A stretch of 64,000 bases of DNA, taken from G963717155 sp963717155. GTDB taxonomy: Bacteria; Actinomycetota; Thermoleophilia; Gaiellales; JALYLC01. The DNA is taken from positions 806,001 through 870,000 of the forward strand of contig OY970326.1 of NCBI GenBank assembly GCA_963717155.1, read 5' to 3'. The position numbers were made by a program, and so were the translations under genes. Shown in pieces: positions 44,341 through 52,556 of this stretch; the first letter of the stretch is position 1; every line of letters starts with the position of its first letter. The notes beneath the pieces were generated by a model that searched no databases, was not told the DNA's origin, and was given only the letters and a program-made list of their open reading frames with translations.

Positions 44341-44745
44341 ATGAGCCTCCGTCATCTGACGATCGGTCCCGGCTCCACACTGGGCACCGGCGAGCCGGTG
44401 ATCTCCGACGCGGTCGAGGTCGGCGATCTGCTCTTCCTGTCGGGCCGGGCCGCCGTGGACCCTGCGACGCTTGCCGTCGTCGATGGTGGGTTCGACGTGC
44501 AGGCGCTCTCCGTCCTCGCCGACATCGATGCCGTGCTCGAGGCCGGCGGGTCATCGCGATCGCGGGTGGCGCGCGTCGAGTGCTTCCTCGCCGATCCCAC
44601 CGACTTCGCCGCGTGGAACCGCATCTGGTCCGCGTACTTCACACCGCCGAGGCCCGCGCGCACGACGGTCGTCGCCGGGTTCGCGGTGCCCGGCATCCTG
44701 ATCGAGCTGCAGGTGACCGCCGCGATCGATCGGAGCGCCGGGTGA
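44341..44745 (+). CDS. RidA/YjgF-family protein
   Basis: 134 residues. GDLLFLSGRAAVDPATLAVV is the family start, and ARVECFLADPTDFAAWNRIW with RPARTTVVAGFAVPGILIEL is the family core with the ligand-binding Arg. Such proteins hydrolyse reactive enamines and imines formed by PLP and FAD enzymes. That matches its place before an amino acid oxidase-like gene. Start ATG 44341; last four bases overlap the next gene. Confidence 0.9.
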   Translation: MSLRHLTIGPGSTLGTGEPVISDAVEVGDLLFLSGRAAVDPATLAVVDGGFDVQALSVLADIDAVLEAGGSSRSRVARVECFLADPTDFAAWNRIWSAYFTPPRPARTTVVAGFAVPGILIELQVTAAIDRSAG

Positions 44746-46043
44746 GCAGCGGGCGCGTCGTCGTCGTCGGAGCCGGCGTCTCCGGGCTGTGCTGCGCCTA
44801 CTACCTGCGGCGCAGGCAGTTCGACGTGACCGTGGTCGAGAGCAACCGCATCGGCAGCGGCGCCTCGTTCGCCAACGGGGGCTGGCTCTGCCCCGCCCAG
44901 GCCGGCCCGCTGCCCGAGCCGGGACTGACGCTGTACGGGATGCGCTCCCTGTTCGACCGCGATTCGGCGCTGTACTTCAAGCCGGGCGACTGGAACCGCC
45001 TCGCGCCGTGGCTCCTACGGTTCTGGACGTACTGCAACGAGAGCGACCACGCACACGGGACGGCCGCGATCGCGCGGCTCGGCTACGACGTGTTCAGCCT
45101 GATCGAGGAGATGCGGGCCGACGGCGTCGAGTTCGAGCTCCACAAGCAGGGCATGGTGTACGCCGCCCAGCGCGCCGACGATGCGCGCGCCGAGCTGCGC
45201 AAGCTCGCCCCGATGCGCGAGTACGGGTACGAGCTCCCCGATGACGTCATCACCAACTCGGAGCTGCACGAGCTCGAGCCGGCCCTGTCCCCGAAGGTGA
45301 CCGCGGGCTTTCTCGTACACCAGCACTGGCACGTGCGCCCGGACTCGCTGACGGCCGGGCTCGCCGACGTGCTGCGCCGGGACGGCGTCGAGATCACGGA
45401 GGGCGCCGAGGTCTTCGAGCTCGTCCGCCAGGGGTCGAAGGTCACGCACGTTCGCACCGCCGCCGGAGACATCGATGCGGACGTGGTCGTGCTCGCGGCC
45501 GGGGCGTGGACGACGCCGCTCGCGCGCTCGATCGGGATCTCGCTGCCGATGGAGGCAGGCAAGGGCTACAGCTTCTGGGTCAGGCCGACCGTCGTCCCAT
45601 CGCACGCGATCCTGCTGGCCGACGTGCATGTCGGCTGTACCCCGTACGGCGATCGCATCCGCATCGGTGGGACGATGGAGTTCAGCGGCATCAACAACCG
45701 CCTCGATCGCCGCAGGATCGACGCGATCGTCGCAGGTGCGAAGGAGTCGTTCGTGCCCTGGGCGACCCCCGAGATCGAGTCGGAGTGGGCGGGCATGCGC
45801 CCGATCACCGCCGACGGCCTGCCGGTCCTCGATCGCGCCGGTGCGGTGGAGAACACCTACATCGCCACGGGCTACGCCATGCAGGGCGTCACGCTCGCGC
45901 CGACGTCAGGTCGCGCGCTCGCCGAGCTGATCGCGACCGGCCGGCGCCCCGCGCTGCTGGAGCCGTTCCGGCTCGACCGGTTCCACCGGGTGCCGCTGCC
46001 CCGGGGGGCACGGCGCCGCAACGGCTCGCACGCGGGCGCATGA
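44742..46043 (+). CDS. FAD-dependent oxidoreductase, D-amino acid dehydrogenase (DadA)-like
   Basis: 433 residues from GTG 44742. FAD-binding GAGVSGLCCAYYLRRR at the very start, then ASFANGGWLCPAQAGP as in DadA, and the C-terminal MRPITADGLPVLDR and YIATGYAMQGVTLAPTSGR that close the flavin site. Oxidises an amine or D-amino acid to an imine, thus a 2-oxoacid after hydrolysis. RidA in front and an aldolase behind make a deamination step in a carbon pathway likely. Stop overlaps the next ATG. Confidence 0.88.
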   Translation: MSSGRVVVVGAGVSGLCCAYYLRRRQFDVTVVESNRIGSGASFANGGWLCPAQAGPLPEPGLTLYGMRSLFDRDSALYFKPGDWNRLAPWLLRFWTYCNESDHAHGTAAIARLGYDVFSLIEEMRADGVEFELHKQGMVYAAQRADDARAELRKLAPMREYGYELPDDVITNSELHELEPALSPKVTAGFLVHQHWHVRPDSLTAGLADVLRRDGVEITEGAEVFELVRQGSKVTHVRTAAGDIDADVVVLAAGAWTTPLARSIGISLPMEAGKGYSFWVRPTVVPSHAILLADVHVGCTPYGDRIRIGGTMEFSGINNRLDRRRIDAIVAGAKESFVPWATPEIESEWAGMRPITADGLPVLDRAGAVENTYIATGYAMQGVTLAPTSGRALAELIATGRRPALLEPFRLDRFHRVPLPRGARRRNGSHAGA

Positions 46044-46915
46044 GCGCCACCCGACGACGACTGCGCGTCGCGATCATCGGCACCGGGAACATCGGCACCG
46101 ATCTGATGATCAAGGTCGAGCGGAGCCCGTCGCTCGAGCTCGTGGGGATGGCGGGCATCGATCCCGAGTCCGAGGGCCTGCAGAAGGCGCTCGAGCGGGG
46201 CCACACCGCCACCCATCTCGGGCTCGCGGGCCTGCTCGAGCTGGTCGACGACATCGACCTGGCGTTCGACGCGACGTCCGCGCGGGCCCACGCCGAGCAT
46301 GCGCGGCTGCTGGCAGCGCGAGGGATCCGAAGCGTCGACCTCACCCCCGCGGCGCTCGGTCCCGCGATCGTCCCTCCGGTGAACCTGTCCCAGCACCGGG
46401 ACGCGCCCGAGGTCAACCTGATCACCTGCGGTGCGCAGGCGACGATCCCGATCGTGGCCGCCATCTCCAGCGTCTCCGACCTCCGCTATGCGGAGACCGT
46501 GTCGACGGTGGCGTCTCGCTCGGCCGGCCCCGGAACGAGGCAGAACATCGACGAGTTCACGACCTCGACCGCGCGGGGGCTCGAGACGATCGGCGGCGCG
46601 CGCGAGGCGAAGGCGCTGATCATCCTCAACCCGGCCGACCCCCCGATCATGATGCGCAACACGATCTACGCCGAGATCGACGACCCCGATCCGGTTGCCA
46701 TCGAGACCGCGATCGTCGCGGCCGTTGCAGGCGTCGCCGAGTACGTCCCCGGATACCGCCTGACGATGGGGCCCCTCATCGCCGACGGGCTGGTGACCGT
46801 GATGGTCGAGGTCGAGGGCGCGGGCGACAACCTGCCCGCCTTCGCCGGGAACCTCGACATCATGACGGCGGCCGCGATCCGCGTCGCCGAGCTGCACGCC
46901 GAGGACCTCGAGTGA
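46040..46915 (+). CDS. Acetaldehyde dehydrogenase (acylating), MhpF/DmpF type
   Basis: 291 residues. NAD-binding VAIIGTGNIGTDLMIKV, catalytic Cys130 in LITCGAQATIP (the family usually has CGGQAT), and RQNIDEFTTSTARGLE plus GAREAKALIILNPADPPIMM. It converts an aldehyde to acyl-CoA and is normally channelled from the aldolase encoded next. Unlike meta-cleavage operons there is no hydratase or ring-cleavage gene, so the aldehyde has another source. Confidence 0.92.
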   Translation: MSATRRRLRVAIIGTGNIGTDLMIKVERSPSLELVGMAGIDPESEGLQKALERGHTATHLGLAGLLELVDDIDLAFDATSARAHAEHARLLAARGIRSVDLTPAALGPAIVPPVNLSQHRDAPEVNLITCGAQATIPIVAAISSVSDLRYAETVSTVASRSAGPGTRQNIDEFTTSTARGLETIGGAREAKALIILNPADPPIMMRNTIYAEIDDPDPVAIETAIVAAVAGVAEYVPGYRLTMGPLIADGLVTVMVEVEGAGDNLPAFAGNLDIMTAAAIRVAELHAEDLE

Positions 46916-47943
46916 CCGTTCCGGGCGGCGTGCGGATCGTCGATACGACGCTGCGCGACGGCTCGCACGCGATCGCGCACCGCTACCGCGTCGATCAGGT
47001 CCGAACCGTGGCGCAGGCGCTTGACCGCGCAGGCGTGTGGGCGATCGCGGTCGGGCACGGCGACGGTCTCGGCGCGAGCTCGATCCAGTACGGCAGGCCG
47101 CTGCACTCGGACGCCGAGCTGCTATCCGCGGCGGCGAGCGTCGTCGAGCGCGCGCGCATCGCGATCGCGATCCTGCCCGGGATCGGGACCAAGGTCGACC
47201 TCGAGAGCGCGCGCGATGCCGGCGCGTCGGTCGCACGCGTCTCGACCGTGTGCACCGAGGCCGACATCGGCGTCCAGCATCTCGGCCTCGCGCGCGAGCT
47301 CGGCATGGTCGCCCACAGCCACCTCAACACCGCGCATCTGCTCGATCCGGCGGGGATGGCGGAGCAGTCGAGGATCGTCGCCGACGCCGGGAGCCAGGGC
47401 GTCTACATCGTCGACTCGGCAGGCGCGTTCCTGCCCGACGACGTCCGCCGCCGGATCGCAGCGATGCGCGACGCGCTGCCTGCCGACGTCGCCGTCGGCA
47501 TCCACGAGCACAACAACCTCTCGCTCGCCGTCGCCAACTCCGCCGCGGCGATCGAGGAGGGCGCGACGCTGGTCGACACCTCGCTGGCCGGCCTCGGAGC
47601 CGGGGCCGGGAACACCCAGACGGAGGCGCTCGTGGCGGTGCTCGAGCGGATGGGCATCGCGACCGGAATCGACCTGTGGGCGCTCCAGGACGTCGCCGAC
47701 GACGTCGTCCGGGGCGAGGTGATGCAACGGCCGATCGAGATCGACCGGCTGACGGCGACGATGGGCTACGCGGCCGTCCCGGCGAGCTACCTGCTGCACG
47801 CGATCCGTGCGGGCGAGCGGTTCGGCCTCGATCCCCGCGACATCATCGTCGAGCTCGGCAGGCGCAGGGTCGTCGTCGGGCAGGAGGACGTGATCATCGG
47901 AATCGCGGCCGCGATGGCCGACGAGGCCGTCCGCCATCGATGA
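46912..47943 (+). CDS. 4-Hydroxy-2-oxovalerate-type aldolase, MhpE/DmpG type
   Basis: 343 residues from GTG 46912. DTTLRDGSHAIAHRY (catalytic Arg-Asp and His), VDSAGAFLPDDVRRRI, and the metal HxH in GIHEHNNLSLAVANS. The C-terminal part contains the DmpG communication domain (GYAAVPASYLLHAIRAGERF). Cleaves 4-hydroxy-2-oxoacids into pyruvate and an aldehyde and passes the aldehyde to the dehydrogenase. Some usual residues differ (for example AHSHLN where DmpG has a longer block), which may reflect another side chain. Confidence 0.9.
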   Translation: MTVPGGVRIVDTTLRDGSHAIAHRYRVDQVRTVAQALDRAGVWAIAVGHGDGLGASSIQYGRPLHSDAELLSAAASVVERARIAIAILPGIGTKVDLESARDAGASVARVSTVCTEADIGVQHLGLARELGMVAHSHLNTAHLLDPAGMAEQSRIVADAGSQGVYIVDSAGAFLPDDVRRRIAAMRDALPADVAVGIHEHNNLSLAVANSAAAIEEGATLVDTSLAGLGAGAGNTQTEALVAVLERMGIATGIDLWALQDVADDVVRGEVMQRPIEIDRLTATMGYAAVPASYLLHAIRAGERFGLDPRDIIVELGRRRVVVGQEDVIIGIAAAMADEAVRHR

Positions 47944-49229
47944 TCTCGGTCGTGCTCGACGACGATCCGACCGGGACGCAGGCGATGTCCGGAGTCTCGA
48001 TCGTGCTCGACTGGTCGGATGGTGCGATCGGCGCTGCGATCCACGACGGCGACCCGTCGGTGCACGTGCTGACGAACTCGCGTGCTCACACCGCGGCCGA
48101 GGCGTCGGCGTTGACGGCGTCCGCCGCGCGTGCGGCGCGCGCCGCGTTTCCCGCCGGGCGCCTGCTGCTGCGTGGTGACAGCACCCTGCGGGGTCACGTG
48201 TGGGAGGAGTACGAGGCGGTTCGGCGCACGATCGCGGCGGATGTCCCCGGTGTGCCCCTGCTGCTCGTGCCTGCGTTGCCGGCGGCCGGTCGGGTGACCC
48301 TCGCCGGAGTCCACCTGCTCGACCGCGACGGCGCGCGCGTGCCGTTGCACCGCACGGAGTACGCGACAGACGGCGATCTCGCATACGGCGATGCTCGCCT
48401 CGCGTGCTGGGCGGAGGAGCGAAGCGACGGACGGCTCGCGGCCGGCGACGCGATCGAGATCCCGCTCAGCGAGGTCCGGGGGCCTGGTGGTGGCGACGCG
48501 GTCGCTGCGGGGATCCGGGCGGCGTTCGCGCGTGGCCGGCCGGCGGTCGTCGTACCCGATGCCGAGACGGACGCCGATCTCGAGATCATCGCCCGCGGTC
48601 TCCAGGCGGCGGAGATGGACACTCCGGTCATCGCACGCAGCTCTCCCGCGTTCGCCGCGATCCTCACCGGGACGACCGCGGCCGGGCCGGCCACTCGGCC
48701 GACGGGCGAGGGTGGCGTGCTCGTGCTGTGCGGATCGTTCGTCGCGACCACGACCACCCAGCTCGAGGCGCTGAACATCGCGCAGCCCGGCATCGCACTC
48801 GAAGCAGACGTACGCGGACTTGCCGGCGATCCGGCGAGCGGTGAGGTCGAGCGGCTCGCCGACGCGGCTCGCCAGCTCATGTCACGACGTGGCGTGGCGG
48901 TGATCGCGACGTCGCGTCAGCGCGACCCGACGCTCGTCGACGCTGCCAGCCAGCGGCTGGTCGCCAGCGCCCTGGCGCGCATCGCGCGGCTCGTTCCTGC
49001 CGGAGTCGTGATCGCCAAGGGTGGCATCACGTCTGCGGTCACCGCGCTCGAGGGGCTCGGCGCGCGGAGCGCACGGGTCGTCGGCCCGATCGCCCCCGGC
49101 GTCTCGCTCTGGCAGATCGCGGGCGGCCCGGCCTACGTCGTCGTGCCGGGCAACGTCGGTGGCCCGCGACTGCTCGCCGACCTCGTCTCGTCGATCGTCT
49201 CCGGCGATCCCCACGTGGCGCGGGTCTGA
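47940..49229 (+). CDS. Four-carbon acid sugar kinase family (DUF1537) protein
   Basis: 429 residues from ATG 47940. N-terminal substrate domain SVVLDDDPTGTQAMSGVSI, LTNSRAHTAAEA and LRGDSTLRGHVWEEYEAVR, C-terminal nucleotide domain with VIAKGGITSAV, SVWQI-type WQIAGGPAYVVVPGNVGG. The family phosphorylates tetronates or their 3-oxo or 2-oxo forms. Coupled to the aldolase before it by ATGA. The following class II aldolase may cleave the phosphorylated product. Confidence 0.88.
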   Translation: MISVVLDDDPTGTQAMSGVSIVLDWSDGAIGAAIHDGDPSVHVLTNSRAHTAAEASALTASAARAARAAFPAGRLLLRGDSTLRGHVWEEYEAVRRTIAADVPGVPLLLVPALPAAGRVTLAGVHLLDRDGARVPLHRTEYATDGDLAYGDARLACWAEERSDGRLAAGDAIEIPLSEVRGPGGGDAVAAGIRAAFARGRPAVVVPDAETDADLEIIARGLQAAEMDTPVIARSSPAFAAILTGTTAAGPATRPTGEGGVLVLCGSFVATTTTQLEALNIAQPGIALEADVRGLAGDPASGEVERLADAARQLMSRRGVAVIATSRQRDPTLVDAASQRLVASALARIARLVPAGVVIAKGGITSAVTALEGLGARSARVVGPIAPGVSLWQIAGGPAYVVVPGNVGGPRLLADLVSSIVSGDPHVARV

Positions 49230-49230
49230 G

Positions 49231-50073
49231 GTGCTCGTCTCGTTCAGCGAGCTGCTGGCGTCGCGTGAGCGAGCTGCCGTCGGGGCGTTCACGTGCTACG
49301 ACCTCGAGGTGGCGGCGGCGGTTCTCTCTGCGGGCGCGGGGAGGGGACAGGGCGTCATCCTCCTGATCGGCGGCCGCGTCTTCACTGACCGACACGGACT
49401 CTTGCTGCTGGCGGGGCTGCTTGCCGTCGCCGAGCGCTCGGACGCGCGGGCGTGCGTCCAGCTCGACCACTGCGATGACCTTGCCGTGATCGAAGCGGCG
49501 CTCGACGCCGGCGCGAGCGCGGTGATGGCCGACGGATCGGCACGGCCCTATGCGGCGAACGTCGAGTTCGTGCGCAGAGCAGCCGAGCTGGCTCACGCGC
49601 GCGGCGCCGAGGTGGAGTGCGAGCTCGGGGGGATCGCCGGTGACGAGGACGTCGCGGTGGCCGTCACCGCAGGGGCGCTGACGGATCCCGGGCAGGCGGC
49701 GGAGTTCATGGCCGAGACGGGCGGCGATTGCCTCGCCGTATCGATCGGCAACGTCCACGGGGTCTACCGTGAGCCACCCGACCTCGACTGGGCACGGCTG
49801 GCGGCGATTCGCGCGTCGACCCGCCACCCGCTCTCGCTGCACGGGGCGTCGGGAATTCCCGAAGACGAGCTACGGCGAGCCATCGGGTCGGGCATCGCCA
49901 AGGTGAACTTCAACACCGAGCTCCGCCAGGCGTACCTCGCGAGCACACAGGAGACGCTGTCGGAGGTGCTCACGGGCGCCCGGGTCGCAGCGCTTCACGC
50001 GGCCCAGACCGACGCGGTCGCGCGCGTCGTCGACCAGAAGCTCGCCGTGCTCCGAGGGGAGACCCCACCGTGA
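49231..50073 (+). CDS. Class II (zinc) aldolase, fructose-bisphosphate aldolase-like
   Basis: 280 residues from GTG 49231. GAFTCYDLEVAAAVL, QLDHCDDLAVIEAALDAGAS (catalytic Asp and zinc His), ELGGIAGDED (zinc Glu), SIGNVHGVYREPPDLDW (zinc His), and LHGASGIPEDELRRAIGSGI (zinc His). Belongs with tagatose-bisphosphate and ketose-bisphosphate aldolases; the substrate is probably a short phosphorylated keto-acid or keto-sugar made by the kinase. One base after the kinase stop. Confidence 0.88.
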   Translation: MLVSFSELLASRERAAVGAFTCYDLEVAAAVLSAGAGRGQGVILLIGGRVFTDRHGLLLLAGLLAVAERSDARACVQLDHCDDLAVIEAALDAGASAVMADGSARPYAANVEFVRRAAELAHARGAEVECELGGIAGDEDVAVAVTAGALTDPGQAAEFMAETGGDCLAVSIGNVHGVYREPPDLDWARLAAIRASTRHPLSLHGASGIPEDELRRAIGSGIAKVNFNTELRQAYLASTQETLSEVLTGARVAALHAAQTDAVARVVDQKLAVLRGETPP

Positions 50074-50510
50074 TCCGCCGGCTCGATCACGTCGCAGTCG
50101 CTGTTGCCGACACCGACGTCGCGCTCGCGTACTTCCGCGACCACCTCGGGCTCACGGTGGTCGCAGTCGACTTCCCGCCAGAGGTGCCGGTGAAGCTGAC
50201 CTACCTCGACCTCGGCAACACCTACCTTCAGCTCGTCGAGCCGCTCGACCCCGAGCACGCGCTCGCTGCCTGGCTCGCCACCCACGGCGAGGGCCTCCAC
50301 CACATCTGCTTCGGCGTCGACGACGTGCACGCGGACCTCGAGCGGATCGCGTCGGAGGATCTTCCGCTGCTTCCCATCGGGAGCGGACGGGGCCGCCCGG
50401 CGGGGTTCGTCGCCGGTGCGCTTCCGCACGGAGTCCGGATCGAGTGCACGACCTTCAGGCGTCCGGACGACGCCGAGGACGTGGCCGGGTTCCTCAGCCC
50501 CGAGAGTTGA
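50070..50510 (+). CDS. VOC/glyoxalase-family protein, methylmalonyl-CoA epimerase-like
   Basis: 146 residues from GTG 50070. Two VOC halves: LDHVAVAVADTDVALAYFRD and GEGLHHICFGVDDVHADLER, with metal ligands His in DHVAV, Glu in QLVEPL, His in HHICF and Glu in IECTTF. This arrangement is closest to methylmalonyl-CoA epimerases. In the island it may epimerise or isomerise an intermediate. Overlaps the aldolase stop by four bases; last gene of the operon. Confidence 0.85.
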   Translation: MIRRLDHVAVAVADTDVALAYFRDHLGLTVVAVDFPPEVPVKLTYLDLGNTYLQLVEPLDPEHALAAWLATHGEGLHHICFGVDDVHADLERIASEDLPLLPIGSGRGRPAGFVAGALPHGVRIECTTFRRPDDAEDVAGFLSPES

Positions 50511-50758
50511 TGCGGAGCCGCGATCGACGACCCGTCCGCGCTCCGCCTGACCGGGTGAACGACGCGGCGATGGCCGAGCGTGGGACGCTGCTCGGTTCGA
50601 AAACATTTACGGAAAACCCGCATAGTTGCGTCTGTTATTTATGCGTATTTACAGGTGGGGTGCCGATAGAGGGGTTACGACCGGAAGGCGTCGAGGGCCA
50701 CTGTGCCCAGCGCTCCAAGCAGACGACCAGCCGGTAGCGCCCACATTGGAGGGCCACA
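50511..50758. other. AT-richer intergenic region before the LuxR-type gene
   Basis: 248 bases without a gene. The stretch 50595-50660 is strikingly low in GC for this window (ATTTACGGAAAAC, TGTTATTTATGCGTATTTAC) and probably carries the promoter, with TATTTA at 50636-50641 or 50646-50651 as minus-10 candidates. CATTTACGGAAA (50604-50615) recurs with one change at 52427-52438. Confidence 0.5.
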
Positions 50759-51178
50759 ATGCTCGCACTCATCTCCCCGCTGAACGACAGTCGCTCGCAC
50801 GATCCGCACGCCCCCGCGACGACCGCGTCGCCGCAGTGTCAGATCCACCCTGGCTCGCTGGTCAGGCGCTACCGGACGCATGGCCCGAGCGGCCCGGGCG
50901 TGTATCCGCAGTGCGTGCCGACCGACGGCGACCAGCCGCACCTGCTCGCCTGGACGAGCGTGCAACATGCGCCGGCACCGCGTGCCGACACGTCGGGCCT
51001 CTCGCTGAGCGAGCGCGGCGTGCTCGCAGACGCGGCCAACGGCCTGACCGTGATCGAGACGGCCGCCAGCCGTTCGAAGAGCCCCGAGACCGTGAAGACC
51101 CAGCGCCGCTCGATCCTGCTGAAGCTCGGTGCCCGGAACATGGCACAGGCCGTCGGGATGATGCACACAGGTAGCTGA
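50759..51178 (+). CDS. Small LuxR-type regulator without receiver domain
   Basis: 139 residues from ATG 50759 with GGAGGG (50748-50753) in front. Residues 77-135 are a LuxR/GerE helix-turn-helix: LSLSERGVLADAANGLTVIE, then AASRSKSPETVKTQRRSILL as recognition helix and KLGARNMAQAVGMM. The first 75 residues hold two Cys and several His/Pro residues (PQCQIHPGSLVRRYRTHG, VYPQCVP) and match no domain I know. Probably a DNA-binding regulator that senses through the N-terminal part or acts by level alone. Confidence 0.8.
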   Translation: MLALISPLNDSRSHDPHAPATTASPQCQIHPGSLVRRYRTHGPSGPGVYPQCVPTDGDQPHLLAWTSVQHAPAPRADTSGLSLSERGVLADAANGLTVIETAASRSKSPETVKTQRRSILLKLGARNMAQAVGMMHTGS

Positions 51179-51411
51179 TCTTCCAGGCGGAACTCGTTAG
51201 CTTCCCGGCGACGTGATCGGGCAGAGCTGTAACAGACGTCTTGCAGATCGGTTCGTACGGAACGTCTCTTCCCTGCTCCTAGGTGTGTCCGGCTTCGGCC
51301 GTCGACCCCTGGGAGCACGTGACCGGCCCACCCGCCGCCGGTCGCAGACCACCTCGGTACCGTGTGTCGCTCACGCGTTACTGCGCGGCTGACGAGGGGG
51401 AAACGCGCGTC

Positions 51412-52164
51412 GTGAATGTCGACCACCTGAAGACCGGGTGCCGCGTGGGGCCGGCCGATGCGAGGAACCTGCAGGCCTCGCGCGTCCTCAACCTCGCGGC
51501 TCTCCCGAAGCCGCCCGACGTCTGGCTGAGGATCTCGCAGCGCGTGAAGGTGTGGCCGGTCTATGCGAACGATCGGCTGAACGACTGCACGACGGCCGCG
51601 GTCGGGCACAAGATCATGGCTGCGACCGGCTGGGCCGGCCACCTCCACGTCCCCACCGAGAAGTCGATCGTCGACCTGTACTGGGCGACCGGGAAGCAGG
51701 ACAACGGCCGCTTCCCGAACGACGTCCTCAACGCGTGGCGCCGCTCGACCGGTGACCTCGGCGCGCACAGGCCCGAGGCGTACGTCGCGGTCGACGTCGA
51801 CAATCTCGCGATGCTGCGCGAGGCCGTCTACCTGTTCGCCGGTGCCTACTTCTGCGCGAACCTGCCGGCCAACCTGAAGACGCAGCTGGCCGCCGGCAAG
51901 ACGACCTGGAGGTACGTTCCGGGCGCTGGCTCGGCGCCCGGATCGTGGGACGGCCACGCGTTCGACGCCGTGGGCTACTACGAGAACGGCGACTGGGACA
52001 TCCGCTCCTGGGGCAAGCGGTTCCGCATGACGAAGCGCTTCATGCAGGAGTACGTCTACCTGGTGTTCGCGATCCTCTCGAAGGACGAGCTACAGCTCGT
52101 GAACGGGAAGAACCCTCAGGGCATCGACCTGGCCACGCTCACGAAGGATCTCGCGAGGCTCTAG
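51412..52164 (+). CDS. Papain-like fold protein (C1/C39-type)
   Basis: 250 residues from GTG 51412; GAGGGGG lies about 12 bases before it, and in-frame GTG 51283 is an alternative with an unlikely Arg-rich extension. Cys59 in NDCTTAAVGHKI, His182 in DGHAFDAVGYY and RSWG (198-201) follow the order and spacing of papain-type peptidases, whose last motif is NSWG. The Asn is replaced by Arg. No signal peptide, no membrane segment. It could be an active cysteine hydrolase with a changed third residue or an inactive homologue. Confidence 0.6.
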   Translation: MNVDHLKTGCRVGPADARNLQASRVLNLAALPKPPDVWLRISQRVKVWPVYANDRLNDCTTAAVGHKIMAATGWAGHLHVPTEKSIVDLYWATGKQDNGRFPNDVLNAWRRSTGDLGAHRPEAYVAVDVDNLAMLREAVYLFAGAYFCANLPANLKTQLAAGKTTWRYVPGAGSAPGSWDGHAFDAVGYYENGDWDIRSWGKRFRMTKRFMQEYVYLVFAILSKDELQLVNGKNPQGIDLATLTKDLARL

Positions 52165-52172
52165 CAAGGCGA

Positions 52173-52421
52173 TCACTCCCAGTCCCAGAGCTCCGCGGCC
52201 CTCGCGTCGGCCTCTTCGCCCCAGCGGGCGTAGGTGGCCTCGTGCATGCGGCACACGGCGACCCTGGCGCTGCGGAACTCGACGTACGTGTTCGCATTGC
52301 TCGCGCACAGGACGTCCTCGCGGAAGCCGCGTCGCGCTGCGGCCGGCCGGGCCTGGCAGCGCTCGGGCTCGTCGCGCGCGGATGGTGTCTCAACGGTGGC
52401 GCTTTTCGTCGCTGGCGGCAT
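52173..52421 (-). CDS. Small cysteine-containing hypothetical protein
   Basis: 82 residues from ATG 52421. The core is ERCQARPAAARRGFREDVLC, then YVEFRSARVAVCRMHEATYA with three Cys and one His that could bind a metal, and an acidic end (DARAAELWDWE). Not recognised. Convergent with the papain-like gene (8 bases apart). Two overlapping palindromes (TTTCCGGAAA and GAAACGTTTC) stand 8 bases upstream of its start. Confidence 0.55.
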   Translation of the reverse strand: MPPATKSATVETPSARDEPERCQARPAAARRGFREDVLCASNANTYVEFRSARVAVCRMHEATYARWGEEADARAAELWDWE

Positions 52422-52428
52422 GAACCCA

Positions 52429-52444
52429 TTTCCGGAAACGTTTC
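52429..52444. promoter_or_regulatory. Overlapping palindromes in the divergent control region
   Basis: TTTCCGGAAA (52429-52438) and GAAACGTTTC (52435-52444) are both perfect 10-base palindromes and share four bases. They lie just upstream of the small Cys protein start. The first is part of a 12-mer that matches 50604-50615 at 11 of 12 positions. Confidence 0.45.
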
Positions 52445-52544
52445 TCGTCGGCTGTGGGGAGGGTATCGAACGGCTATGTGGGACGCGTCTCCAACTCTCG
52501 GCACGTATGACGAGGTCCGGGAGCCCGGACCCGGCGTGATGCAC

Positions 52545-52550
52545 TAGCCT
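52545..52550 (+). promoter_or_regulatory. Leaderless promoter of the DDAH-like gene, minus-10 element
   Basis: TAGCCT, six bases, then GTG 52557. It supports the upstream GTG as start. Confidence 0.45.
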
Positions 52551-52556
52551 CACGGC

